Source: Deltaproteobacteria bacterium (lineage in GTDB: Bacteria; Myxococcota_A; Polyangia; Polyangiales; JADJMO01). Taken from it: a stretch of DNA of 42,300 bases. Below the pieces are notes generated by a model. It was not told the DNA's origin and made no database searches. It saw only the letters and a program-made list of their open reading frames with translations. The stretch is taken from positions 1-42,300 of the forward strand of contig JALHOE010000060.1 in the NCBI GenBank assembly GCA_022843175.1, given 5' to 3'. The position numbers were made by a program, and so were the translations under genes. Below, in pieces: positions 17,360-26,448 of this stretch (the stretch's first letter is position 1; the number at the start of each line of letters is the position of its first letter).

Positions 17360-18199
17360 ATGGACGTCTTCTTCGCACCGCAAATGATCGCCGCGCCCGA
17401 GTCGTTCTCGCCGAGCGCGCAAAAGCCCGCCGCCGTCGTCGCGCACTGGCAGGCCCTCGGCCTGCCGCTCGACGTCCGCGCACCCACGCCCGCCACCGAG
17501 GCCGATCTCCTCCGCGCCCACGACCGAGGCTACGTCCGCGGCGTCCTCGACGGCTCGGAACCCAACGGATTCGGCTGCCGCTCACCGCAGGTCGCCGCGT
17601 CGCTGCCGTGGACCTCGGGGGCGATGCTCAGCGCGGCTCGTCACGCGCTCGTCACCCGCGCCGCGGTCGCCGCCCCCTGCTCGGGGTTCCACCACGCCGG
17701 CTGGGAGCACGGCCACGGGTTCTGCACGTTCAACGGGCTGATGGTCACGGCGCTCGCGCTCCTCGCCGTCGACCGCGTCGGGCGCGTCGGCATCCTCGAC
17801 TGCGACATGCACTACGGCGACGGCACCGAGGACATCCTCGAGCACGTCGGCGCGCGCGCGCGTGTGGCGCACTTCACGGCCGGAGCGCGCTACTACCAGC
17901 CCGCGCACGCGGCGCCGTTCCTGGCGAAGCTCCCCGGCATCGTCCGCACAATGGCCGACTGCGACGTCATCCTCTACCAGGCCGGCGCCGATCCCCACAT
18001 TCGCGATCCGCTCGGCGGCTTTCTCACCGACGAACAGCTCGCCGAGCGCGATCGCATCGTGTTCTCGACCGCGCGCGCGTGCGGCGTGCCGATCGCGTGG
18101 AACCTCGCGGGCGGCTACCAGCGCGACCCCCGCGGCGGGATCGCGCCGGTGCTGGCGATCCACGCGGCGACGGCGCGGATCTGCATCGAGACCTACTAA
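17360..18199 (+). CDS. HDAC-family zinc deacetylase (AcuC/acetylpolyamine amidohydrolase-like)
   Basis: This protein of about 279 residues has the arginase-deacetylase fold motifs: the active-site histidine pair H111-H112 (GFHHA), GFCTFNGL, the zinc ligands D149 and H151 (LDCDMHYGDG), and the third ligand D211 (GADPH). A glycine-rich AGGY segment follows. It would remove acetyl groups from lysines, polyamines or similar amines. Bacterial members are often larger (about 310-370 residues), so this is a short one. ATG 17360 opens at the typical MDVFFAP start. ATGs at 17333 and 17342 are possible. The divergent LysR gene and the palindrome between them suggest specific control. Confidence 0.87.
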   Translation: MDVFFAPQMIAAPESFSPSAQKPAAVVAHWQALGLPLDVRAPTPATEADLLRAHDRGYVRGVLDGSEPNGFGCRSPQVAASLPWTSGAMLSAARHALVTRAAVAAPCSGFHHAGWEHGHGFCTFNGLMVTALALLAVDRVGRVGILDCDMHYGDGTEDILEHVGARARVAHFTAGARYYQPAHAAPFLAKLPGIVRTMADCDVILYQAGADPHIRDPLGGFLTDEQLAERDRIVFSTARACGVPIAWNLAGGYQRDPRGGIAPVLAIHAATARICIETY

Positions 18200-18248
18200 C
18201 CAAGCGGGTGCTTGCTGCCCGCGCCGACAGCGGTGCAAGAAGACAAGC

Positions 18249-21200
18249 GTGACGCCCACGCTCCCTCGCACGCTCTCTGCTCTCGCGACCGCGGTCGCAA
18301 TCTGCGCTGCCTCGGGGGTCGCCGCCGCGGCGACCTGGTCGAGCGCCGGGTTCGCGGTCCCGCCGCGCAACGGACACATCGCCGAGCGCCTCGCCGACGG
18401 CCGGGTGCTGGTCGCCGGCGGCGCGTGGGACGACGACGCGGGCAACTACGCGTCCGCCATCCTCTTCGATCCGAAGAACGGCACCTGGTCCAACACCGGT
18501 TCGCTCTACGAGGGGAGAGGCGTCGCGTGCAGCGCGCGGCTCGCCGACGGGCGGGTGCTCGTCGCGGGCGGCGCGAAGCGCTCGCTCACCGGCACGCTGG
18601 GCACGGCCGAGACGTACTCGCCGGCGACGGGCACGTGGACCTCCGTGGGCGCGATGAAGTACCCGCGCTTCTGGGCCGCGTGCGTCACGCTCCCCGACGG
18701 TCGCGTGCTCGCCGCGGGCGGCGCGCCGACGCCGGAGACCGACTCGGCGGACGCCGAGCTGTTCGATCCCGGCACCAACACTTGGAGCACAGCCGCGTCG
18801 CTGCCGATGCTCACCCACAACCCGCGCGCGGCGCTGCTGCCCTCGGGCCGCGTCGTCGTGGTCGCCGGTGGCTCAATCAGCGAATACGACCCCTACGCCA
18901 ACACCTGGCGCGCGCCGGTCGCGCTGCCGAGCCCGGTGCGCGTCGCGATCGCCGTGCTGGCCGACGGCAACGTGCTCATCGTCGGAGACGGGACCCCGAG
19001 CGCGGTGCTCTACGACCCCGCCAAGGGCACCGCCACGCCCACGACGCCGACGAACGAGAAGCCGCGCGGCGCGGCGCGCCTCGTCACCCTGCCCGACGGA
19101 CGCGTGCTCGCGATCGGCGGCATCAACGCGGCCGGCAAGCCCCTCGCGAGCGCCGAGATCTACGATCCGAAAGCCAAGACCTGGACGACGATCGACCCGC
19201 TCGCCGACGCGAGCGCGCTGCACACCGCCACGCTGCTCGCCGACGGGCGCGTGCTCGTCGTCGGAGCCGGGGCGACCGCGTCGATGCCGGCGCAGCTGTT
19301 CAACGCGGTCGACGGCACGACGTGCGATCGAGGCGAGCACTGCCTCTCGGGATACTGCACCGACGGCGTGTGCTGCAGCGCCCCGTGCGGCGGCCCCTGC
19401 CAGGCATGCGACGTCAAGGATCGCCGCGGACAGTGCGAGCTGATCAGCGGCCCGCCGCGGCCGGGGCACTCCACCTGCGCGCCCTACCTCACGTGCGACG
19501 CGGGCCGGTGCACCAGCAAGTGCACCTCGGACGCGGAGTGCAGCAAGGGCAACGTCTGTCACGTCGAGGTCGGGCGCTGCGGACCGGACAAGAACCTGTG
19601 CGGACCGAACGACTCGGTCATCGACCGCAAGACCGGCGCCACGACGTCGTGCACCCCGTATACCTGCTCGCTGCTCGGCACCTGCCTCTCGGCCTGCGCC
19701 TCGAGCCTCGACTGCGCGGCCGGCTTCGCGTGCAACGCGCCGACCTGCGTGCCGGTGGGAGGCGCCGAGGCCGAGGAGAGCGGCGGCTGCGCCACCACGG
19801 CCGGACGGAGCGACGGCATCGCGGCGCTCCTCCTCGTCAGCGCGCTCGCGTTCGTGCGGCGGCGCCGCGCGCTCCCGACGCTGGCGCTGTTCGCGGCGTT
19901 GATGTTCGCGTGCGGTTGCGACTCCGGTCCGCGCCCCGAGCCGCCCACGGGGGAGCTCTCCGCGCCCCTCGAGTGGTCGGCCGCGGGCTCGATGAAATAC
20001 GCCGTGCGCGTGTTTCACTCGGCGACCGCGCTCGCCGATGGTCGCATCCTCGTCGCGGGCGGGAGCGGCGCCGCCGTGCTCGCGTCGGTGGAGCTCTTCG
20101 ATCCCTCGAAGGAGAAGTGGGTCGACGCCTCGCCGATGAAGCGCGCGCGCGCGGCGCACGGCGCCACGCGCCTCAACGACGGGCGGGTGCTCGTCACCGG
20201 CGGTCGCGACGCCTCGGGCAAGCAGCTGGCGAGCGCGGAGCTCTACGATCCGGCGGCAGACACGTGGACCGAGGTCGCGATGTACGGGGCGCGCGAGGGA
20301 CACGTCTCCGTGCTGCTCGCGGACGGCCGCGTGCTCGTGGCCGGCGGTTCGCGCGGCGTCGGAGCGCCCCTGTCCACCGCGGAGCTCTTCGACCCGAAGA
20401 CCGACACCTGGTCGGAGACCGGCGCGCTCTCCGCGAAGCGCGTGCTCGCGGCGGCGCACCTCCTCACCGACGGGCGCGTGCTGGTCGCCGGCGGCGAGGG
20501 GGGCGCGACGAGCAGCGAGCTCTTCGATCCCGCCACCGGCACGTTCGGCGCGGGCCCCGCGCTCACCGGCAACGCCCAGGGAGCTTCCCTCGTGCGCACG
20601 GGCCCGAGCCAGCTCGTGCTCCTCGCGGGTCGAAGCAAGAACGTGCAGCTCCTCGACGAGAAGACCATGACGTTCCGCGCCGGCGCCGCGTCGGCGCTCG
20701 TCCGCATGGACGGGATCGGCGTGCCGCTCGGCGGCCGCGTCACGGTGATCGGCGGCTCCGAGCCGGCGACGTCGACCGCGCACGACACCTACACGACCTA
20801 CGATCCCGCGACCGACGCGTGGTCGCCCCCGCGGCGCATGACGGTCCCGCGCTTCGCCCACACGGCCACGCTGTTCGGCACCGGCCGGATCCTGGTGGTC
20901 GGCGGGCTCGGCACCTTCACCGACGGGCTGCCGCTGATCGGACCGCCCGAGATCCTCAACCTCGGCAACGGCGCGGCGTGCGGCAAGGATCCGGAGTGCA
21001 CGAGCGGCTTCTGCGTCGACGGCCGGTGCTGCGATCGATGGTGCGCGGGCGCGTGCGAGGCGTGCGATCTCCCGGGCAGCGAGGGCGTGTGCACGCTCGT
21101 GACCGGAGCCCCCCACCCCGCGCGCGAGGGCGTCGGGCCGCGTCGCCCGTCATGCAGTCCCTTCGGCGCGTGCGTCGAGGGCGCGTGCGTCGCGAGCTGC

Positions 21201-21554
21201 GCCTCCGACGCCTACTGCGACGCCGCGCACGTGTGCGATGTCGCGACCCAGACCTGCGTCGAGCCGGTGGCCACGTGCGACGGCGCGAGCACGATCACCG
21301 CCAAGACCAGCGGCGAGTCGAAGAGCTGCGCCCCGTATCGTTGCCTGCCGAACGGCTCGTGCCTCACCAAGTGCTCGACGAGCGACGACTGCTCGGCGGG
21401 CACCGTGTGCGACGGCAACCGGTGCTTCGCGCCGGCCGCCTCCACGGACGGCGGGTGCGCGACCTCGCCCGCCTCGGCGGGAAAACCGTTCGTGTTCGCG
21501 TGCTTCGCCGCGATGCTCGGCGCGTGGTGGCTGCGACGACGCGGACGTGCGTAG
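18249..21554 (+). CDS. Double seven-bladed Kelch-type beta-propeller protein with two Cys-rich domains and two MYXO-CTERM-like tails
   Basis: This 1101-residue open reading frame starts at a GTG (18249) with a signal peptide. Copy 1 (residues 1-535) has seven DGRVL-VAGG blades, a Cys-rich domain (CLSGYCTDGVCC, CQACD), then GGCATT, a hydrophobic helix and RRRR, a MYXO-CTERM-like tail. With no stop codon, the frame goes straight into a second lipoprotein-like signal (LFAALMFACGCDSG) and copy 2, again seven blades, the Cys-rich domain and a second tail (GGCATSP, helix, RRRGR). MYXO-CTERM tails direct surface sorting in myxobacteria. A GTG at 19854 could start copy 2 separately. The function of the propellers is unknown; it may be a fused tandem duplication or two overlapping genes. 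Confidence 0.82.
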   Translation: MTPTLPRTLSALATAVAICAASGVAAAATWSSAGFAVPPRNGHIAERLADGRVLVAGGAWDDDAGNYASAILFDPKNGTWSNTGSLYEGRGVACSARLADGRVLVAGGAKRSLTGTLGTAETYSPATGTWTSVGAMKYPRFWAACVTLPDGRVLAAGGAPTPETDSADAELFDPGTNTWSTAASLPMLTHNPRAALLPSGRVVVVAGGSISEYDPYANTWRAPVALPSPVRVAIAVLADGNVLIVGDGTPSAVLYDPAKGTATPTTPTNEKPRGAARLVTLPDGRVLAIGGINAAGKPLASAEIYDPKAKTWTTIDPLADASALHTATLLADGRVLVVGAGATASMPAQLFNAVDGTTCDRGEHCLSGYCTDGVCCSAPCGGPCQACDVKDRRGQCELISGPPRPGHSTCAPYLTCDAGRCTSKCTSDAECSKGNVCHVEVGRCGPDKNLCGPNDSVIDRKTGATTSCTPYTCSLLGTCLSACASSLDCAAGFACNAPTCVPVGGAEAEESGGCATTAGRSDGIAALLLVSALAFVRRRRALPTLALFAALMFACGCDSGPRPEPPTGELSAPLEWSAAGSMKYAVRVFHSATALADGRILVAGGSGAAVLASVELFDPSKEKWVDASPMKRARAAHGATRLNDGRVLVTGGRDASGKQLASAELYDPAADTWTEVAMYGAREGHVSVLLADGRVLVAGGSRGVGAPLSTAELFDPKTDTWSETGALSAKRVLAAAHLLTDGRVLVAGGEGGATSSELFDPATGTFGAGPALTGNAQGASLVRTGPSQLVLLAGRSKNVQLLDEKTMTFRAGAASALVRMDGIGVPLGGRVTVIGGSEPATSTAHDTYTTYDPATDAWSPPRRMTVPRFAHTATLFGTGRILVVGGLGTFTDGLPLIGPPEILNLGNGAACGKDPECTSGFCVDGRCCDRWCAGACEACDLPGSEGVCTLVTGAPHPAREGVGPRRPSCSPFGACVEGACVASCASDAYCDAAHVCDVATQTCVEPVATCDGASTITAKTSGESKSCAPYRCLPNGSCLTKCSTSDDCSAGTVCDGNRCFAPAASTDGGCATSPASAGKPFVFACFAAMLGAWWLRRRGRA

Positions 21555-21644
21555 CGAAGTACGCAGTTTCTCTGCGCGGGCGAGCTGAGGCGGAGGAGCT
21601 TTTGGCCTGTACCGCCGCACCCCATCCGGGTAACTGCCTCGGCC

Positions 21645-22799
21645 ATGCCGAAGACCGTCCACGACTTTGTCACCTTTGGGGATCCCGGACTCTCGCGCGA
21701 GTGGTCCAACAAGAAGGTCCCGATGTCCGAGCTGTACCACGCGTACATCGACGGGCGCGTCGACATCCCCGCTGACAAGTGGGAGCCCTTCTTCCAGTCA
21801 CGGCACGAGACGGTCGCTTTCCAGCTGACCCCCGACCACTTCAAGTGGGCGGCCACGAACTTCTTCCCCGAGGTCCTCATCCACTCGAAGGACCAGGACA
21901 GCCGCGTCGTCGGCGAGCACTACAACCGCGGCAACGACTTCTTCGGCTGGTTCCTCGGCGAAGCGATGGTCTACACCGCGGCCTGGTACAAGGATCCGAG
22001 CGTGTCCCTCGAGGACGCGCAGTACGCGAAGATCGATCGCGCGTGCCGCAAGCTGCAGCTGAAGAAGGGCGAGTCGCTCCTCGACATCGGCTGCGGCTGG
22101 GGCACCTTCGTGGCGCGCGCCGCCCGCGACTTCGGCGCCAACTCCTACGGCGTCACGCTCGCCCAGGAGCAGGTCGACTTCGGCACCGACCGCATCAAGA
22201 AGTACGGCGTCGCGGACCACGCCAAGGTCGAGGTCTGCGACTACCGCAACATCAAGGGGCAGTTCGACAAGATCGTCAGCCTCGAGATGGTCGAGCACGT
22301 CGGCACCAAGAACCTGAGCCAGTACTTCACCAAGGTGCACGAGCTCCTCAAGGACGACGGCCTGTTCGTCCTCCAGTGGACGGGCATCCGCAACCTCTAC
22401 GCGCCCCGCAACCCCTTCACGGCGCTCAGCCTCCGCCCCGAGGACCTGATCTGGTCGCTCTTCATGGCGCGCTACATCTTCCCGGGCGCCGACGCGAGCC
22501 TCCCGCTCTCGGCGATGCTCCGCGCGGCCGAAGAGGCCGGCTTCGAGATCGCCGACGTCGAGCGCATGAGCGGTCACTACGTCCGCACGCTGCGCCAGTG
22601 GCGCGATCTCTGGGTCTCGAACCGCGAGGACATCGTCAAGGCGTACGGCGAGCGCTGGTTCCGCCTCTGGTACTTCTTCCTCCACTGGTCGGCGCTCATG
22701 GGCGACCAGGGCACGGGCTTCACCTACCAGGTGGTGCTCCACAAGAACCACGACAGCTTCGATCGCACGAAGCTCGAAGGCCTCCGCACCCAGGAGTAG
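21645..22799 (+). CDS. Cyclopropane-fatty-acyl-phospholipid synthase-family methyltransferase
   Basis: This 384-residue SAM-dependent enzyme has the CFA-synthase hallmarks: GEHYNRGNDFFGWFLGEAMVYT (compare HYDxGNDFY in CFA synthase), the SAM-binding motif LLDIGCGWGTF (about 145-155), and EMVEHVGTKN with the conserved glutamate used for bicarbonate in that family. It would methylate or cyclopropanate an unsaturated acyl chain, or a related lipid. The N-terminal part (1-85) differs from classic Cfa, so the lipid substrate is open. It stands alone, with two hairpins after its stop. Confidence 0.87.
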   Translation: MPKTVHDFVTFGDPGLSREWSNKKVPMSELYHAYIDGRVDIPADKWEPFFQSRHETVAFQLTPDHFKWAATNFFPEVLIHSKDQDSRVVGEHYNRGNDFFGWFLGEAMVYTAAWYKDPSVSLEDAQYAKIDRACRKLQLKKGESLLDIGCGWGTFVARAARDFGANSYGVTLAQEQVDFGTDRIKKYGVADHAKVEVCDYRNIKGQFDKIVSLEMVEHVGTKNLSQYFTKVHELLKDDGLFVLQWTGIRNLYAPRNPFTALSLRPEDLIWSLFMARYIFPGADASLPLSAMLRAAEEAGFEIADVERMSGHYVRTLRQWRDLWVSNREDIVKAYGERWFRLWYFFLHWSALMGDQGTGFTYQVVLHKNHDSFDRTKLEGLRTQE

Positions 22800-22809
22800 C
22801 CACGACGAC

Positions 22810-22875
22810 GGGGCCGCGCGCATCAGCGCGCGGTTGCCCCTCAAAGGAAGGCGTCGGACCGAGTCCGGCGCCTTT
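22810..22875 (+). terminator. Double hairpin terminator after the methyltransferase gene
   Basis: The first hairpin (22810-22840) pairs GGGGCCGCGCGC with GCGCGCGGTTGCCCC around ATCA. The second (22848-22874) pairs AAGGCGTCGGAC with GTCCGGCGCCTT around CGA and runs into TTTCGTCATTTC. The second has the form of a Rho-independent terminator. Confidence 0.75.
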
Positions 22876-22930
22876 CGTCATTTCAGTGAGGCGCTCGCTG
22901 ACGCGCGCGCCTATCGATCGAATCGCAGGC

Positions 22931-23620
22931 TCACACCCAGTGCTGCACGCCGCGCGTGGCACGAGCCGCGAGAACCTGCGCGCGGGCCGCGCTGAGCCGA
23001 GCGACCACGCGCCCCACGTCCTGCCGGCTCACGGTCGCGAAGTAGAGCACCTCGGTCGCGTTGCGGGCGCGATCGGCTGCGGACGCCTCGTGGTCGCGCG
23101 GCGCGTCCTCGTGGATGGAGCGGAGGAACTCCGCGATCTCCTCGGGGAACTCGATCGGCGCGCCGGTCGTCATGACGAAGTCGCCGAGGTCGAGGAGCCG
23201 CGCCGCCATGAGCAGGCCCGGGTAGCCCTGCTCGCCGAGGAGACAATCGGCGAGGAAGCGCTCGCGCTGGAACAACAGGTCGTGCACGCGCGCGCCGACG
23301 CCGGGGACGATCTCGACGACCTCGATCACGGTCATCTCGGCCCGCGTCATCGCGTCGAGCACCCGCGCATGGACGCTGCCGGTGCGATACGTCGCGCGCG
23401 CCGCGTGGCGCTCGACGAGGTTCCGCCCACCGACGAGGTGGTCGTAGAACGCGCAATCGGTGAGCAGCGCCGCGTCGTCCTCGTCCAGCGGGGCGCCGCT
23501 CATCCCCAACGAGAGCGCCACCGCGCGCACGGCGGTGCGCGACATACGCGGGAGGATGTCCTCGTTGATCTCGCGGTGGGCGGCGCGTGCGAGCTCGTAG
23601 CGTTGGGGAAGAGCGTCCAT
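22931..23620 (-). CDS. Protein of unknown function
   Basis: I do not recognise this 229-residue protein. It is soluble and mostly helical, with Arg/Ala-rich segments and no signal peptide, membrane helix or metal motif. Notable pieces are FYDHLVGGRNLVERHAAR (about 60-77) and FPEEIAEFLRSIHED (about 155-170). ATG 23620 is the first true ATG. Codon use matches neighbouring genes, which supports it being real. It lies on the same strand as the carbonic anhydrase gene, 81 bp after it. Confidence 0.7.
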   Translation of the reverse strand: MDALPQRYELARAAHREINEDILPRMSRTAVRAVALSLGMSGAPLDEDDAALLTDCAFYDHLVGGRNLVERHAARATYRTGSVHARVLDAMTRAEMTVIEVVEIVPGVGARVHDLLFQRERFLADCLLGEQGYPGLLMAARLLDLGDFVMTTGAPIEFPEEIAEFLRSIHEDAPRDHEASAADRARNATEVLYFATVSRQDVGRVVARLSAARAQVLAARATRGVQHWV

Positions 23621-23701
23621 GCCTGTTTGATGCGGCAACCTTCGGCCGGCACCAAGTGGAAGAGCTGTGGACGGGGCGTGGAAAGGGTGTGGGGGCGGCC
23701 C

Positions 23702-24379
23702 TCAGCCCGCCCGCAGCCGCTTGACGTCCTCGCGGGTGAAGACGTTCGCGTCCTCGTAGAACTCCACGATGCCGGTGTCGAGATTGTGCATACCGCCGAC
23801 GACGGCGATCTTGCCGTCCTCGATGGCCTGCTCCAGGAGGAAGCTGCGCTCGACAACGGCCTTCACGGAGCGGAGCACGTTGATGCGCGCGACGTTCTCG
23901 ACGAACGGCCTGTTCTTCGCGTTGCGCTCGGCGGGATCGAGGACCGTGCGCTCCTGATAGACGGCCGGCTGGAGCTTCGCGAGCAGCTCGGTGAGGTTGC
24001 CCATCTCGACGTGGTCGCACGCGCCCTTGATGGCGCCGCAGCTGGTGTGGCCGAGGACGACGAGCAGCTTGCTGCCCGCGACGTTGCACGCGAACTCCAT
24101 GCTGCCGAGGATGTCGGTGTTGATGATGTTGCCGGCGATGCGAATGGAGAAGATGTCTCCGAGACCCTGGTCGAAGATCAGCTCGGCAGAGGTGCGGCTG
24201 TCGATGCATGAGAGCACGGTGGCGAACGGCCACTGCCCCTCTCGCGTCTCGTTCGCCTGGGCAAGCAGATCGCGGTTCGCCTTGAGGTTGTTGACGAAGC
24301 GCGCGTTGCCCTCGCGGAGAAGCTCGAGCGCTCGCTGCGGCGTGGTGCTGGACTGGGTCTCTTTGGTGTGTGCCTTCAT
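23702..24379 (-). CDS. Beta-type carbonic anhydrase
   Basis: This 225-residue enzyme interconverts CO2 and bicarbonate. The zinc site is complete: C58 with D60 and R62 (CIDSR), and H111 with C114 (GHTSCGA). The segment SAELIFDQGLGDIFSIRIAGN is typical of the family. No signal peptide is seen, so it is cytoplasmic. ATG 24379 gives the normal length. The CFA-type methyltransferase two genes away uses bicarbonate in its active site in known relatives, but nothing here ties the two together. Confidence 0.95.
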   Translation of the reverse strand: MKAHTKETQSSTTPQRALELLREGNARFVNNLKANRDLLAQANETREGQWPFATVLSCIDSRTSAELIFDQGLGDIFSIRIAGNIINTDILGSMEFACNVAGSKLLVVLGHTSCGAIKGACDHVEMGNLTELLAKLQPAVYQERTVLDPAERNAKNRPFVENVARINVLRSVKAVVERSFLLEQAIEDGKIAVVGGMHNLDTGIVEFYEDANVFTREDVKRLRAG

Positions 24380-24484
24380 TGCGCAGCAAATTGGGTAGAT
24401 ACGCGCGCCGGGTTGGTCAAGTCTCAGCGATCGAGTGTCGGGTGCAGCAGACACAGTCGACCTTTCTTGCGTTGAAGCTTGGCG

Positions 24485-25267
24485 CTAACCGCGCCCGAGC
24501 TCGAGCCCCAACACCGCCGCGTTCCAGGTGGCGTGCACCAACATCGACGGCAACAGGCTCGACGAGGCGCGACGGAGCGCACCGAGCACCAGCCCGATCA
24601 CGAAGTGGCTCACGAACACCATCGGCAACAGGTGCGCGAGGGCGAAGAGCCCCGCCTGGATGAACATCGCGTCGCGCTCGCCCGCGACCCGCGCGACGCG
24701 TGTGTAGATGTACCCGCGGAAGGCGATCTCCTCGACGACGGGAGCGACGACCGCGAGGAGCACGAACGCGCTCCAGACCGGCCAGCCCGCGTCGCGATAC
24801 GGCTCGACAATCGCGATCTCCTGGACGTCGAGCAGCCGAAACGCACGCAGGTAGAGCAAGATGAAGCCGATCACGAAGACCGCGGCCGCCGCGGCGAGCC
24901 CGAGCTCTCGCGCGCCGAGCGCGCGCACCCGTAGGAGCGGGAGGATTCGCTCGCGTTCGCGAGTGGCGAACGCGAAGACGATCGCCGCCTCGACGCCCAT
25001 CGCGATCACCTCGTGCCGCGGCTGCGCCCTCGGCGCGTATTTCGCGGCGAGGACGAGCGCCCCGGCGATCGCGAGGAAGAGCCCGTACAGCCAGGCCACC
25101 GGGCGCAGCAGGCTCTCCTCGACGGCGGGCAGCGCGATCTCGGCGGGCGGTGCTTCCTCGGGTTGCTCGTCGAGCACGGCGAGCGTGCCGCCACAGGACG
25201 GACAGAACCGCGCGGATGCGCGCCGGGTACGCAGACCACACGCGTCGCACGAGCTCACCACGCTCAC
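24485..25267 (-). CDS. CPBP-family intramembrane metalloprotease with N-terminal zinc ribbon
   Basis: This 260-residue protein begins with a zinc ribbon (CDAC and CPSC, residues 7-25). About eight membrane helices follow, with the CPBP/CAAX-protease motifs EEIAFRG (E179, E180, R184), FALAH (H212) and HATWN (H245). Family members are Rce1-like proteases or, in some cases, factors for bacteriocin self-protection. The GTG start overlaps the stop of the upstream zinc-ribbon gene by GTGA, so the two are coupled. The substrate is unknown. Confidence 0.88.
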   Translation of the reverse strand: MSVVSSCDACGLRTRRASARFCPSCGGTLAVLDEQPEEAPPAEIALPAVEESLLRPVAWLYGLFLAIAGALVLAAKYAPRAQPRHEVIAMGVEAAIVFAFATRERERILPLLRVRALGARELGLAAAAAVFVIGFILLYLRAFRLLDVQEIAIVEPYRDAGWPVWSAFVLLAVVAPVVEEIAFRGYIYTRVARVAGERDAMFIQAGLFALAHLLPMVFVSHFVIGLVLGALRRASSSLLPSMLVHATWNAAVLGLELGRG

Positions 25268-25902
25268 TCCGACGCTTCGGTGCGGAGCGCCGCCGCGCGC
25301 TCGGCCAGCGCAGCTCTGAGCCCCGCCGACAGCGCGATGAGCGATCCGATCTTGATGATGAGCCCTTGCAGGATCGTCGCCGGATCGATGAGGAAGCTGA
25401 CGAACCAGAGCGTGATCAGAGCGCCGATCGCCGTGACGAGCGCCGCGAAGGCCGCGCGCCGCGACCAGACGAAGAGGCCGCCCATCACGAGCGCGAGCGT
25501 CAGGTTCACCGCGAGGATCTGTCGCGGCTCCGAGTCGAGCTTCGCGCGAAGGTCTCGGACGCTGTAAGTGACGCCCTCGATCGGCGTCGGGAACACCTCG
25601 TGGTCCTGCATGCCATGCAGGTTGCGCAGCGCCTTATCGGCAGCGGCGCGCTGGAACACGTACGCGCCCAACCCGGTGACCAAGAAGAGCGCGGCGAGCA
25701 GCGCGAGCATTCGCGACGCCTTGCGCACCGACGCACGCCGCTCGCGCACCAACGCGCGCGCGTCCTCGGCCTCGCCGCGCTCCCACTCGGCGAGCTGCAG
25801 CATCCGCGCCTCGCGCACGGCGGCGCCGCACGCGTCGCAGAACTGATCGCCGGGATATACGTTCGCACGGCACGATTCGCACGGAAGTGAGGGCTTGGAC
25901 AT
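25264..25902 (-). CDS. Zinc-ribbon membrane protein of unknown function
   Basis: This 212-residue protein starts with a zinc ribbon (CESC and CDAC, residues 8-25) and an acidic/basic helical stretch. Four membrane helices follow (about 65-83, 129-146, 150-168 and 178-197), with a loop of about 45 residues between helices 1 and 2. It is translationally coupled to the CPBP protease, which carries the same kind of N-terminal ribbon, so the two probably work together. No family is recognised for the membrane part. Confidence 0.8.
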   Translation of the reverse strand: MSKPSLPCESCRANVYPGDQFCDACGAAVREARMLQLAEWERGEAEDARALVRERRASVRKASRMLALLAALFLVTGLGAYVFQRAAADKALRNLHGMQDHEVFPTPIEGVTYSVRDLRAKLDSEPRQILAVNLTLALVMGGLFVWSRRAAFAALVTAIGALITLWFVSFLIDPATILQGLIIKIGSLIALSAGLRAALAERAAALRTEASE

Positions 25903-25923
25903 CGCGGCCTCCTGACGAACGAA

Positions 25924-26193
25924 TCAGCGAATGTTCTCGGTGAGGGTGCGCGCCGTGCGCTCCGCGCTCGTCTCGACGTGCCGCATCGGACCCGGCCGTT
26001 CCTTGACCGTGACGTTCGAGAGCCGCTCGAGCTTCGCGAGGAGCTCGAGGTGCTTGTGCTGGTAGGTCGCGGCCATCGGATCGGGCCTCGCCGCGGTGGC
26101 GGGCGCGTCCTCCGGGGGGCCGGCGGCGGGCTCGGCGGGGGCGGGGTTGTTGGCGGCGGAGACGACGTGGGGGCGGATCGCGGAGATCATCAT
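25924..26193 (-). CDS. Small protein of unknown function
   Basis: This protein of about 89 residues has an Ala/Pro-rich N-terminal half and a basic, helical C-terminal half (HKHLELLAKLERLSN, then RHVETSAERTARTLTENIR). GAGGTG stands 7 nt before the ATG at 26193. It is followed by the zinc-ribbon gene after 21 bp and may share its transcript. It is the last chromosomal gene before the island. Confidence 0.55.
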   Translation of the reverse strand: MMISAIRPHVVSAANNPAPAEPAAGPPEDAPATAARPDPMAATYQHKHLELLAKLERLSNVTVKERPGPMRHVETSAERTARTLTENIR

Positions 26194-26448
26194 GGGCGGC
26201 ACCTCGTGAAAGAGAGGTCGACCAGGAGCGCGCCGCAGTTGCGTGGATTCGACTGGGGAGACGCGGACCGCGTCGGGATCGCCGTAGCGCCCGCACCTTC
26301 GACTCGCTGAGCGCTACGCGATCGCGCTCGCGCTCGCGCGGCAGACGTCGTCCACCGCGAGCTCGCAGCCGAGAGTCTCGACCGAGATGGGGCTCAACGA
26401 GCTCCGGCGTCGCACGCGTCGCCGACGATGCGTTCGGCGCAAGAGAAA
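26194..26448. other. Non-coding chromosomal flank of the island
   Basis: No convincing gene was found between the small gene and the tRNA terminator. The only structure seen is an 8-bp perfect inverted repeat, CGTAGCGC at 26283-26290 with GCGCTACG at 26311-26318 (20-nt loop). The promoter of the small gene must lie near its left end. Confidence 0.5.

Noticed and set aside
17290-17496. N-terminal extension of the LysR gene to 17496
   Set aside because: It would cover the palindrome and overlap the deacetylase start. ATG 17289 gives the standard LysR length.
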